A model generated the notes under the pieces. It saw only the letters and a list, made by a program, of their open reading frames with translations. It ran no database searches and had not been told where the DNA came from. From Skeletonema tropicum (lineage: Eukaryota; Bacillariophyta; Thalassiosirophyceae; Thalassiosirales; Thalassiosiraceae): 64,000 bases of DNA. Shown here in pieces: positions 54,409 to 64,000 of the stretch (position 1 is its first letter; each line of letters opens with the position of its first letter). The translations under genes and the position numbers were made by a program. Where the stretch lies: positions 2,728,001-2,792,000 of the forward strand of contig CM074136.1 of the NCBI GenBank assembly GCA_037178625.1, written 5' to 3'.

Positions 54409-55387
54409 ATGCCTTCCTTCGCTGAAAAAGTAGCCTCAGAAATTCCATCGGAAGTTCGCATGATCTCCGGCTGCCACGATGCTCAAACCTCAGCTGACGC
54501 AAATATTACCTCATTTCAACTTCCCAACCCTGCTGGGCGAGCAGGAGGAGCTTGCACCGCGGCGCTGCTTCAGGTACTGTATGATCGACCGTCCATTGCG
54601 TCCGATAACGATGACACGAGCTGGGTGGAAGTTCTCCGATGCATGAGAGAGAATTTGAATGAACAAGGCTTTGAGCAGGTGCCTCAGTTGAGCTCTTCTC
54701 GGATTATTGATGTTAATGAACGCATGACTATAGTGAATGACTACCCATCTGGTGTCAAGAGAGCTGTGCTTATCGGTATTAATTACGTCGGACAGCAGGG
54801 CGAATTGTCGGGGTGTCACAACGATGTCAAGAACATCTCCAGTTATCTTCAACAGGTGCATGGATTTCGTCCTCAAAATATGATTACGCTTTTGGATGAT
54901 GGAAGACATGAAAATCCAACTTATGATAATATAATGCGGGCGTTTCAATGGGTGGTGAATGAGAGTCGGGCAGGTGACACGGTTTGGATTCATTACTCTG
55001 GGCATGGCGGCAGAGTTGCAGATGAAGATGGAGACGAAGATGACGGATACGATGAGACATTGATTCCGGTTGACTTTCAACGTAAGGGTCAGATTCGCGA
55101 TGATGACTTGCTGAGATATCTAGTAAAGCCAATGAGAGAAGGAGTATTAATGACTTGCTTGATGGACTGTTGCCATAGTGGAACTGTTCTCGATTTGCCC
55201 TATCGCTTTATTGCCGATGGTAGATCATTACGAAATGGAAAGAAATGATAATTTTGATATGGGTCATTTGATGGCAGTGGCGCAGATTGCAGCAGCTGCG
55301 GTAGGTGCGGGTGTGGATTTGGAGGATGTGGGTGGCATGGCACAAAGTGTTCTTGAGGAAGTTGGTGATTGCTGTGTGATCTTGTAG
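54409..55387 (+). CDS. Metacaspase with p10 ahead of p20 (type III order)
   Basis: The open frame 54409-55248 gives 279 aa. Residues 15-105 ([54 protein letters not shown]) match the p10 part, normally C-terminal. Residues 116-270 are p20: [30 protein letters not shown], the His loop IHYSGHGGR (His199), and the Cys loop LMDCCHSGT (Cys255). This swapped order is that of algal type III metacaspases, Arg/Lys-specific cysteine peptidases. After PYRFIADG the frame stops early. The adjacent frame continues as [20 protein letters not shown] and ends GDCCVIL at 55387. One base shift near 55205-55235 therefore separates the true C-terminus, which ends in a CaaX-like CVIL. Confidence 0.85.
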
Positions 55388-55612
55388 ACAACTAAGTTGG
55401 AGTTGGAGTAATATATGGCAATCTCTGTCTGATGTCTAGGTATTCTTCCCTTAACCTGAATAAGTAGTGTCAGATAGTACTTTAAAATTTCTGTTATGTT
55501 AGATATTGCCTTTATGTAAGATCGTTCCTATGTGCTGCCATGTTCATGTATATTATATATGCAGTCTCCTTGACAGCTACATTAGGTAAACCTATCTATC
55601 TCTTCATTCTAC

Positions 55613-58075
55613 TTAGTCTGAGTAATCATCTTTGTTGCAGTGAAAGTATCCTGAACCTCTGTACCCAGTAAGTGGAATCAAAACTCCAAAAGGTGAGTAA
55701 TCATAACTGTTTTCGTCATCCTCGAACACTTTGTTTCTCCGCCTCATCTCGTAAAAATCTATGCCTACCGGAGAGCTTGCCGCTGTTGGCTCACTGACAA
55801 TAACTGTACTGTTATCGTCTACGCCTACTCCAGAGAACGTCCTGCTCCAGAAGCCGTGGAACTCGGCTTCTTTGAAACCAAGCGATGTTACTCCAGGAGG
55901 CTTGATTTGTCCGTACCATCTGCGGCCGGTATATTTGAGGACAAATGTGTAATTCGTCATCAGCTCTTTGAAATTTGGTTTGTCAAGGTGTATCTGAAAG
56001 AAATCGTCATCCTCAAAGAACTTATCCTCATGGTGTCTGTGTGGGGTAAGCTTTTCGGCTTCAGTCAAAGTCGTTTCATTGTAGGTGACACCGTAATATT
56101 TATCATCTGTGTCTGGCTCGGCAAGTCTCATCACGCTGTGGGGAATGCCAGACATATTTTCGCTGATATATTTAGGTCGTCCATACACTTCTACAAAGTG
56201 CGCCCAATCATCTTCGTCGTCATGAAGCAGATGCAATGTAGTATTACGATCTTTCTCAGACCTAATGACCTCACATGGTCTTTGGAATTCACAGTGGATG
56301 CCGAAATGTGAGCCATTACACTCACACCTTTGCTGTTCTAAGTTACAGCTGCCATGGTGATTGCAGCCTGCATTGTCAGTAACAATCATTGCACCCGACA
56401 AATATGGGATACTCTCGCTCAATTTGTCCAAGCCACACACTCCAGAAACTTTCTGCCAGCTCAATTAGATCGAATGATTCTGTCTGCGGAGACTTCAAAA
56501 GCCATGAACATTCATTCTGTGTGGAAAGAGGAGAAAAAGAACATTTTGTTAGACACATGATGTGCTGTTGGTGTGCACAAGAGTAGCCTTCACTTACTTC
56601 TTCCAATTCGTCAAGTGAAGTCCGAATGTAAGGGTGACGGAATACCCAGGCTTCTAAATTCTCGCAGTAAATAATCTCTGCCGGTTCCGTCTCATGAAAT
56701 GCCGACCCATCCTCCTTGTTGCGTTCCACATACCTTGGCCGGCCATCCTGTGTATCCGATTCTTCATAAATGCCATTGAAGTGAGAGTAGATCAAAAGAC
56801 GCTGCTCATAGCAATAAGACTGATGACACTGCTGCCGATCTCCACAATCTGAATCAACATTGCACGAGCCAAGCTTTACCCACGCCTCTTCCCACACTCC
56901 ATCCCCAAATGCGACTGATTTTGACTTGCATCGATACTTGCCAGAGTCTTGGTTGTGCATGAGGATACTAATTCCAAAGATCATGAGCGCTGCGTTAATA
57001 CAATATACAAGTCTTATGAAACGTGTCATCCACAGTGCGAACTTGTGCGTATGGCGACCAGGTGGAGCAAATGCATGCTCCTTGTTACTAGCCTTCCTTA
57101 GCTTCCGCCCAAAGAAGCCCCGCTTACACAATGCATATACTACATCATCAATATTTTCCACAAATTGCAACGCAAGTACATCGAAGAAGATGTCTAGAAC
57201 GTCTTCTGACTGAATTACAGTGAGGAATAAACACGCTAAAAACATGTAGCCAACGGCTATGCGTAATATCGAAGAGCAGACAATTTTCCTGGTGTCAAAA
57301 TCGTTTCCACCAGACATGTGTTGTTGAGCACATTTTCCAATCAACTCGAGTCCCAATGGTACTTCTTCTTCCATGAGCAAGCCTGATAGAGAGTGACACA
57401 GGGGGATAATAAGAGTGTGAGTACATGCATTTGAAACAAATACAATCTATAATAATTAATGAAATGATACGCACCAATAATGATACCCAAGAACTGGGCT
57501 ATCCGAACCTCCTTCGGCACACCTGCTGGTAAACCATACGGATTCCCATCCTCCGCATTATCCAACTCGTTCATCAACGTGATACCAAGACACAACAACG
57601 ACATTACAACAGTAGTCAACCCCACTAAGAAGGGCATCGATAGAATATGTTCCGTAATTAGAAAAGTGTAGGTGCTCTCTGGAAATGGAAATTTTTGATA
57701 CTTCCATGGTGTTTCCTTCTTTCGGCGTAGGATGCTTTTATTCCTCAGTTGTATATTTTGCGAATTTTCACCTCCTTTATTGTCGTCGACATTATCAACA
57801 GAGGCTACATTATTATTTTCGTCCCATATTTCACCTAATTGGCGTGTCGCCTCGAGCCTTTCTATTCTATCCAGCAGTGCATTTTGTTCTGCTTTAGATT
57901 GTTCCATAAAGGCATTAAATGCGTTTTCATCGCCCCAGGGTAATGCCGATGGTTGCTGGCCCTGCTGATCATCATCATCATTGGCGGCAGAATAATCATT
58001 TGTAAATCTTACTAATGCATTTTTGGCATCTTGTGGCTGTTGGCCTAGTGCGTCTTCATTATCATCAGTCGTCAT
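55613..58075 (-). CDS. Multi-pass membrane protein with extracellular EGF-like domain
   Basis: Exons on the minus strand are 58075-57475, 57382-56598 and 56516-55613; introns are 92 and 81 bp, GT-AG. The cytosolic start is acidic with a coiled-coil-like stretch (AEQNALLDRIERLEATR). At least four hydrophobic segments follow (HILSMPFLVGLTTVVMSLLC; QFLGIIIG; LRIAVGYMFLACLFLTVI; VYCINAALMIFGISIL). The large C-terminal part is extracellular with Cys pairs (CNVDSDCGDRQQCHQSYC) and an EGF-like unit (CNHHGSCNLEQQRCECNGSH). Several N-glycosylation sequons are present (NET, NYT, NST). In exon 3 a one-base break near 56465 separates KSPQTESFDLI from LSWQKVSGVCGL. About 760 aa in total. Function unknown; a surface receptor or adhesin-like role is inferred. 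Confidence 0.65.
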
Positions 58076-58151
58076 TTTGCATGCTCTAGGTGTCACGATG
58101 AGCACAGTGAACAGTCAATGCAATGATGTCTTCAATCTTGAAATTCAAATA

Positions 58152-58331
58152 CAGTGTGTCCACCGTAGTTGCCCGCGAGTGTGTCCGCTCATCGGGCGGG
58201 CAACTAAGGTGGACGGGCAACTACGGAATGCGTTATCTGTTAGTGTCCGGACTTCTTGTGTCCGGATTTTCAAGCGGGCAACTACTGTGGACGGGCAAGT
58301 ACCAAGGCGGGTAACTACGGTGGACACACTG
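58152..58331. mobile_element. 180-bp Tc1/mariner-type MITE (CAGTGTGTCCACCG ends)
   Basis: CAGTGTGTCCACCGTAGTTG at 58152 is mirrored, with one mismatch, at the right end (58331). TA lies immediately outside both ends. The interior contains further inverted copies of GGGCAACTACGG. There is no coding capacity. The CAGT start and TA duplication are typical of the Tc1/mariner superfamily. Confidence 0.88.
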
Positions 58332-58729
58332 TATGTAACAAGGCAGGAACGATTCCTGTAATAAGTGCAAAGATCGCCCGGATTGCAACACTATCCTGCC
58401 CGTGCTACCTTCTTAGGGGCGGGAGGTGCTAGGTAGGGTCAAAAAATGTAAATAAGCTGTAGGATTACGTTGGAATTAGTACACAAAACTATGCGGTGAT
58501 CAACATAACAAAGGTGAATAAGCACCGCGTAATTTTGAGTTTTGTCGGGAGGAGGGGCTCCAATCAGCAATCATCAGCACTCCATCCAAGTACGATTGGA
58601 GTTGCACGGACGGACGGGCTAACTCTTTCCGCATGCACGGAGAAACTCAGTTGTCCGATGTATTTATTGTCGGACAACTTGAAGGTACACGGTACCCGCT
58701 CAAGTCAAATGCTTGCAATCGCAATGCAA

Positions 58730-59908
58730 CGGAATAAGCGAGGTTCCACTGGTACAAAATTCACGTAGAATCCGCTCACCGTAGGAATTGAGTTGTACCT
58801 GTAGGAATTAAAAACCTTGATGAAACGGGACGGACCCCCCTCCCGCCAATTTTTTTATTAGTGAAACGCTCTAGCTTTGGGTCTGAGCGGCCAAAATTAA
58901 GTTTCAGGGAAGTGGTTTATATGCTAGTCCCGAGATACTATCCTTTAGGTGACTATTATGTGAGTATATAGTCTGCTGGGTAGCTGATGAAAGCGTATAT
59001 TTTCGTCGAGATATGCATTCGAAGGTACCCTCTAGCTTCATGCTAGTTAGAATGCCACACCATTCCCAAAATGCATTGCAAAGGCATCTCAATATTCGCG
59101 GAGTGGGGAGGGACCCATGAAGCGCTGAAATCGAAATCTATCTGTCGAACCGCATGATCTGGGTAAAATTGCGCGAAATCCTTTAAGTGTAGAAATCCTT
59201 AATTATTGCGGGAAGGAATTTTGTTAGGGTTAGTCTTTGTTACCCCAAAGTTCGAATCGTCACACAAATGTTACAGCGATTCTTTTGGCATCTTATCGTT
59301 TGGTTTGATCGAATAAGTAGTAATGCTGCCCGCATAAGCTATGATACGGCTAGGCAATGCTAGAAAAAAGGATTTTATTACATATCTCAATTTAGTGAGT
59401 AGTGAGAAGAATCTGCCGCTGACCCCATCGCCTGCCTCTCGCAGGCATGGGGTCAGCGTTCGAAAATCAAGATACCTGAGGTTGCCGCTCATTGTTCAGC
59501 CTCAGCTATACGTGCATGCGCCTAGAGTACTGCTTTATCTCTTCCTCTTTTACTCGCACACGGTGCACCCTAGTTGTGATGGCTGATGGCCGGCCAAATT
59601 TGTCTAGCAAAAACCTAGTGTACTTTCACATGCATTTCTCAGCGGGGATTTGGAATTATCGGCCAACCAGTATATGTATAGAACCCCCATTACGGTTGAC
59701 AAAAGGATGATGCTACTGGAAAAGCAAATGAAACAACCCCCCAAAACTTAATTTTGGCCATCATGGCCCAAAGTTAGAGCATTTCACTAATAAAAAAATT
59801 GGCGGGAAGAGGGCCCGTCCCGTTTCGTCGATTTTTTTTGACGTGGATTTTGTACCAGAGTTCAGAGTTCTACGTACGGGGCGGGTGAGCGTCTGGAACC
59901 CCGCTTAT
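58730..59908. mobile_element. TIR element with long degenerate arms, about 1.18 kb
   Basis: The left arm (GGAATAAGCGAGGTTCCACT onwards, about 58730-58917) and right arm (about 59741-59908) are inverted copies. They share TGGTACAAAATCCACGT-like, GAAACGGGACGG and GCCAATTTTTTTATTAGTGA blocks, then GCTCTA and CCAAAATTAAGTTT. The outer part resembles pogo/Tc1-like ends that begin with a GCGAGGTTCCACTGGTA-like string. The interior has no credible transposase, so it is non-autonomous. The hairpin repeat at 59424-59467 lies inside. Confidence 0.65.
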
Positions 59909-59929
59909 GCAAGGGTAGGTGTGCAAAAT

Positions 59930-60262
59930 ATAGATATCCCCTTCGCTATGAATCACTCATTTGAATGAATACTAGAGAGTGTAATCTAGAGAGGACAATC
60001 TACCTCGCCGGAAGTGGAGATGAAAACTACTTACCTGTGACCTGTGAATTGTGACTGACTACAATACTGGTATCTTTACGCCAAAGAAGGGTAATCCCCT
60101 TGCTGCGTATGATTCATTCATTCGAATGAATACTATAGAGAGAAAGCGTAATCTAGAGGAAATTCTATATACCTCGCCGGAGCTCTACTCCTACCGGAGT
60201 ATCAGTATTCAATCACAAGTGGAGAAGATAACTACCTGTGAATTGTGAATGGCTACTGGTAT
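59930..60262. repeat. Diverged direct repeat, about 170-bp unit, two copies
   Basis: The block ATGAATCACTCATTTGAATG ... GTAATCTAGAG ... ACCTCGCCGG ... CTACCTGTGA ... ACTGGTATCTTT occurs at about 59948-60075 and again at about 60110-60262, with scattered indels. It is non-coding. Confidence 0.7.
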
Positions 60263-60491
60263 CTTTTCAACACGTCAGGACTCTTTCTCATGATCAATGG
60301 TTATTCTTGAATTAAACAGAGGGTCAGTAAATTGTAGTATCTTTAAGCAAAGCACGAGTACTTGCAAATGATATCCCGCCCGGTTAAGTAAGGTGTCATC
60401 GATTAAGTACACGGAATGGACCAACTTAAACCCAAACGCAAAAGATAGTAAAACTTGAAGATTGGAGAGACACCTCAATTTACAGATGATG
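60263..60491. other. No recognisable gene
   Basis: Short spacer between the direct repeat and the hAT-like MITE. No feature could be supported. Confidence 0.4.
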
Positions 60492-60499
60492 TCCTCAAT

Positions 60500-60735
60500 T
60501 AGGCCTTTGGATATAGGGGGCTAGTCTACCCCTTATCGGGGGATTTCCCCCCCAGATTCCCCCCGGGGAGAAGGGGGGGACGGTTAGTTAGCGAAGCTCC
60601 CGTGATTTCCGTCTAAAGCTAAACATATGTTGGCTAATATGGACCATTTTACCCCCATTTAGACGATTTTGCCACCAGAGCAGAACCCTCAATATCGGGG
60701 GTCTCCCCCCTCGCCCCCCTATATCCAAAGGCCTA
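60500..60735. mobile_element. 236-bp hAT-type MITE with 8-bp target duplication
   Basis: TAGGCCTTTGGATATAGGGG at 60500 is mirrored at the right end (60735). TCCTCAAT is duplicated on both sides (60492-60499 and 60736-60743). An 8-bp duplication and ends starting TAGG fit the hAT superfamily. The interior is G/C-run-rich with a further inverted CCCCC/GGGGG arrangement and no ORF. Confidence 0.88.
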
Positions 60736-60743
60736 TCCTCAAT

Positions 60744-61507
60744 GCAAATGAAAACCCGTGTGTTTGTATTGATTGTAGTTCCGTCTGGAACTAGCTACAA
60801 CGCTGCTACGTACAACGGTATTTTGTGAGTAACAAAATTCTCTTGTCGCTTTGCGGAGAAAGAGTTGAAGATAAAAAAAGCACGATTACTAACTTGCAAA
60901 TGTAAAATCCCGCATCACAACTCCTCTAGCCTAGCCGGTGTTGTGCAAAAGAAAACCCGGTGTTGTGCAAAAGAAAACCGGCGCAGCACGCGCTTTGCAA
61001 ATGAAAACCCGCGTATTTTTATGTATTTGTAGTTCCGGCTTCCGGCACATATTAGCCTGAACTACCTATGGAATGGTGGAGAGCAAACCTCAACCAACCA
61101 TGAACACAACTTCAGTGCACAGTAGAGAAGGGATGAAAAATCATGAAAAGTAACCTAGTCACATGATTACTTGTCCAATTCATCATCTCTTTGTGATCAT
61201 AAAATATCAACAGAGTCCTTAGCACGCAAGGATTTCTCAACAAACAACAAACAACAAACAACAAACGGCGCCGACATCAACCTCCCTAAGAATCTCCCCA
61301 TAGTGGTTCACATCTCTCTCTCTCTCTCTAGAGAAGCAGTAATTACAAGGCAGGTTCCGCAACCATCTCGTCAATCTGACGCAACCATCTTGAGAAGCCC
61401 TCTACTCCAAGCTACTCCAATCAAGGGTAAATAAGTGAACATTAAATACTTGACAGGTCGCAAAAGTTCCGACTACTTCATACTTCATCACCAACAACAA
61501 CTAAAAA
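60744..61507. other. Upstream region of the HSF gene
   Basis: Short tandem copies of CCGGTGTTGTGCAAAAGAAA lie at about 60940-60980 with a related GCAAATGAAAACCCG nearby. (AACAAAC)n lies at about 61241-61265 and a (TC)n run at about 61312-61330, typical of a 5' UTR or promoter. The ORF 61171-61434 is not supported as a protein. Confidence 0.4.
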
Positions 61508-62977
61508 ATGTACGCTCCCAACCCGGATAATTACACCTACTCCAGCTCCCCCGAAGACAACGATTGCAACGATGGCAGCTCCTTACTATCCTCCTCGTTT
61601 TTCGATCGAGTTGACGCGCTCAGTCATGCTAGGGTGACAAGTTATCTTTCGACATCTCCTCCGCTCATGACAGGTAGTGTTGGTGGTGGGGGGGGACAAC
61701 ATGAGGAGAAGATGGGGTCCATGAACTCTACTTTGAGTGGCTTCAACAATAACGGCAAGCAACCATCATCATCCTTTTTTGATCAAGATGTCGGCGGCGG
61801 TGGAGGATGCGCTGCTTCTGCTGCTGCTGGCTTTCCGTTGGGTCTAGAAGGATCCTCCATGGGTTCCACCGTCTCGAATATCTCCAATATTATTGCCTCA
61901 CACAAGTCTTTGTTGAATAATAATAATATCCGCCAACAGCAGCAACAGCAGGGGTACGGCCAACTCCAAGAGCAATATGGATATAATACTCCAATGAATC
62001 CTCCAGAGCTCCTCACTTCGGGGGGTTCGACTGCTACTACTAACCAGGGTACTTCGACTTCGTTAAGTAGTTCGATTGACAAATCTTCTAGGGAGAATGG
62101 TCCTGAAACATCCTCAACCTCCTCAAGTATTCATAATAATAATGTTGGTGGGAATAAACAAGACGAGGACGACGCAGGACGACGTCAATATCAAGAGATC
62201 ATGTCAACACCTGCATTACTAACCGCAACTACTACTACTATTACGACGACTATCAAAGCTGAGAATGAGTCGAGTATGGAGGAGATGAATCAACAGCAGC
62301 AGTGTTGGACTGACTCGGGGAATTCTACTCCGGTACCACCAGTTGCTCCTGCTTCGTCTTCTTCGTTTCAACCACAACAGAAGAATGAGGGGGGTGAAGA
62401 TAATACCAATATGACATCCGCCTTACCTCCTCCTGTATCCTCTTCTTCCAGCCTAAACAACAACACCCCCCCTACCACAACCACCACCAACAACAAGGAT
62501 AATCAACCAATGGTATTCCACGGCAAGGGCTCCTTCCCCCTAAACCTAGCCCTCATGCTGGAATCAGTCGAGCATCCATGGACCTACGATGATGCCAGTG
62601 TGACCATTCCGGGGAGTGAGGATGGAAAGATGAATCATATTGTATCGTGGTTACCCTGTGGAAGTGGATTTGTGATTCATCGGACGGATTTGTTTTTGAG
62701 TGAGGTTTTGCCACGATTTTTCAAGTGAGTTATATATATTCGTATTATTGTGTTGGGGGGTTGATTGTATTGAGGGGGAGGAATTTTCATTGACCGTGCC
62801 AGATCTAACATTTAACTTTCTTCTTCATTTCACTCTCTTCCTTCATCGAAATAGATCCAGCAAGAACACCAAGCTCCGTTCCTTCTACCGAAAACTCAAC
62901 CGGTGGGGTTTCAGCGTCCTCCGATCCTCCCAAGTCAATCAAGAAGGTGCCATAAGCTCTGTCAAGAATTCATGGCA
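61508..62977 (+). CDS. Heat-shock-factor-type (HSF) transcription factor, truncated by scaffold gap
   Basis: Exon 1 (61508-62724) has a long Ser/Asn/Gln/Gly-rich N-terminal region of about 335 residues. The HSF DNA-binding domain follows: FPLNLALMLESVE, IVSWLPCGSGFVIHRTDLFL, SEVLPRFF. A 130-bp intron (62725-62854) splits the domain before SSKNTKLRSFYRKLNRWGFS, the recognition-helix region. The sequence then enters the N gap at 62978. HSF-type domains are strongly expanded in diatoms. The position of the domain after a long low-complexity N-terminus differs from yeast- or animal-type HSF, where it lies near the start. Oligomerisation and activation regions, if any, fall in the gap. Confidence 0.85.
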
Positions 62978-63477
62978 NNNNNNNNNNNNNNNNNNNNNNN
63001 NNNNNNNNNNNNNNNNNNNNNNNNNNNNNNNNNNNNNNNNNNNNNNNNNNNNNNNNNNNNNNNNNNNNNNNNNNNNNNNNNNNNNNNNNNNNNNNNNNNN
63101 NNNNNNNNNNNNNNNNNNNNNNNNNNNNNNNNNNNNNNNNNNNNNNNNNNNNNNNNNNNNNNNNNNNNNNNNNNNNNNNNNNNNNNNNNNNNNNNNNNNN
63201 NNNNNNNNNNNNNNNNNNNNNNNNNNNNNNNNNNNNNNNNNNNNNNNNNNNNNNNNNNNNNNNNNNNNNNNNNNNNNNNNNNNNNNNNNNNNNNNNNNNN
63301 NNNNNNNNNNNNNNNNNNNNNNNNNNNNNNNNNNNNNNNNNNNNNNNNNNNNNNNNNNNNNNNNNNNNNNNNNNNNNNNNNNNNNNNNNNNNNNNNNNNN
63401 NNNNNNNNNNNNNNNNNNNNNNNNNNNNNNNNNNNNNNNNNNNNNNNNNNNNNNNNNNNNNNNNNNNNNNNNNNNNN
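62978..63477. other. Scaffold gap (500 N)
   Basis: Exactly 500 N. The round number suggests a fixed or estimated placeholder, so distances across it are not reliable. Confidence 0.98.
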
Positions 63478-63665
63478 GAATAGGATGTTGTCCCATTGAT
63501 GCGCTTTTTGCCCCGGTCTCATTCAACAGCTCATCATCAGTCCGCCCCGTCACCGAAAAATTGTCAATGACAAATTCCTGAATCTCCTTCAGCCCCCTCC
63601 CCCCCCCCCCGCCCATGCTAAGTTGCTCTTGTAATAGGCCAGCTTGGTACGAAGTACAAAGAGAA

Positions 63666-64000
63666 TCAAGTGCTCGAACTCCTCAATAATTTGGGCATAG
63701 TCTTTGTTGGAACAAAGGTGGACCCTTGCAATAGCATCTCTTCGTTCGGTGCCTCTGCACTTCCCACTTGATACAACATGCCTCTGAAAAAAGGACTAAC
63801 CAACAGAACATCATTCTCTGCGTGTCCATCTGATAGATAAGTCTTCCCTGCATGCAGAATGACCTTGATGATGGAACTGAAAGGATCGGTTTGGGGATCA
63901 AATTTCTTCGAGGCCATTGTGGCAAGTGGCTTGAGTTGATTGACACATCTATCTGGATTTGACTCGATGAGGGGAAGTAGCAGTAGCTTGTGTTGATCTA
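63666..64000 (-). CDS. Partial unidentified gene at the window edge
   Basis: The minus-strand frame is open from the window end (LLLLPLIESNPDRCVNQLKP) through LATMASKKFDPQTDPFSSII and KVILHAGKTYLSDGHAENDV to a stop at 63666. The adjacent frame continues coherently beyond as NKDYAQIIEEFEHLILFVLR, then TKLAYYKSNLAW, until a G/C homopolymer near 63601-63613. There may be a frame break or an intron. The whole looks like a soluble helical protein of unknown family. The 5' end lies outside the window and the 3' part runs into the gap. Confidence 0.4.
   Translation of the reverse strand, partial: DQHKLLLLPLIESNPDRCVNQLKPLATMASKKFDPQTDPFSSIIKVILHAGKTYLSDGHAENDVLLVSPFFRGMLYQVGSAEAPNEEMLLQGSTFVPTKTMPKLLRSSST

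Noticed and set aside
61171..61434. 87-aa ORF upstream of the HSF gene
   Set aside because: It is built from AACAAAC and TC simple repeats and is more likely 5' UTR or promoter sequence.
62700..63616. ORFs crossing the N gap
   Set aside because: Their length consists mainly of undetermined bases; only the HSF exon before the gap is supported.

Overview
The window is eukaryotic nuclear DNA, most likely from a diatom and plausibly a centric one. The evidence is short GT-AG introns of about 80-150 bp inside dense genes, and secreted proteins with an R-x-L site just after the signal peptide. There is also a Trp/Ser/Pro-rich secreted protein of cell-wall type, a metacaspase with its p10 part ahead of p20 (algal type III order), an HSF-type factor and a copia-type polyprotein. 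The genus is a guess. A 500-N scaffold gap lies at 62978-63477.

Region 1 (1-17.2 kb) is a transposon graveyard. It holds a 186-bp tandem array, a broken Harbinger-like gene pair, and a 2.54-kb Tc1/mariner-type element with about 205-bp terminal inverted repeats (TIRs) and TA target duplications. It also holds a 577-bp foldback element, four copies of a 24-nt perfect palindrome, and a ~524-bp miniature inverted-repeat element (MITE). A near-perfect palindrome of 3.98 kb (arms about 1.95 kb, loop 82 bp) follows. Its arms carry the C-terminal part of a reverse-transcriptase-like gene plus 0.3 kb of another element. The N-terminal part of that gene lies on the far side of the element (11770-13201), so insertion came first and palindrome formation later. 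A 5'-truncated copia pol (14227-17115) abuts the last exon of a ClpB/Hsp100 gene.

Region 2 (17.2-34 kb) is gene-rich and locally duplicated. It holds a three-exon Trp-rich secreted protein whose middle exon contains a 344-bp MITE, an intact inward-rectifier-type K+ channel gene, and a class I methyltransferase. It also holds members of an unrecognised family ending in SIPVLHFIQ[YF]FMC, a five-exon Cys-rich secreted protein, and a second, frame-broken channel copy with an extra intron.

Region 3 (34.6-43.05 kb) is a head-to-tail array of three full and one partial copy of a 2426-bp unit. Each copy encodes the same 225-aa single-pass membrane protein.

Region 4 (43-64 kb) is a conventional gene cluster. 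It holds a small two-exon protein, proteasome lid subunit Rpn5, and an inverted, decayed duplicate of the methyltransferase/SIPVLHFIQ block. Further along are a LYR-motif protein, a secreted protein with five Cys-rich repeats, nuclear-type uracil-DNA glycosylase, a broken isoprenylcysteine-methyltransferase-like gene, the metacaspase, and a multi-pass EGF-like protein. After MITEs with TA and 8-bp target duplications comes an HSF gene running into the gap, then an unidentified partial gene at the edge.

Many genes carry one or two single-base frame breaks. Some are probably real decay (channel copy 2, methyltransferase copy 2). Others sit in otherwise conserved genes (Rpn5 N-terminus, metacaspase C-terminus, EGF protein, Cys-rich protein) and may be sequencing errors. 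No tRNA, rRNA or CRISPR array was recognised.
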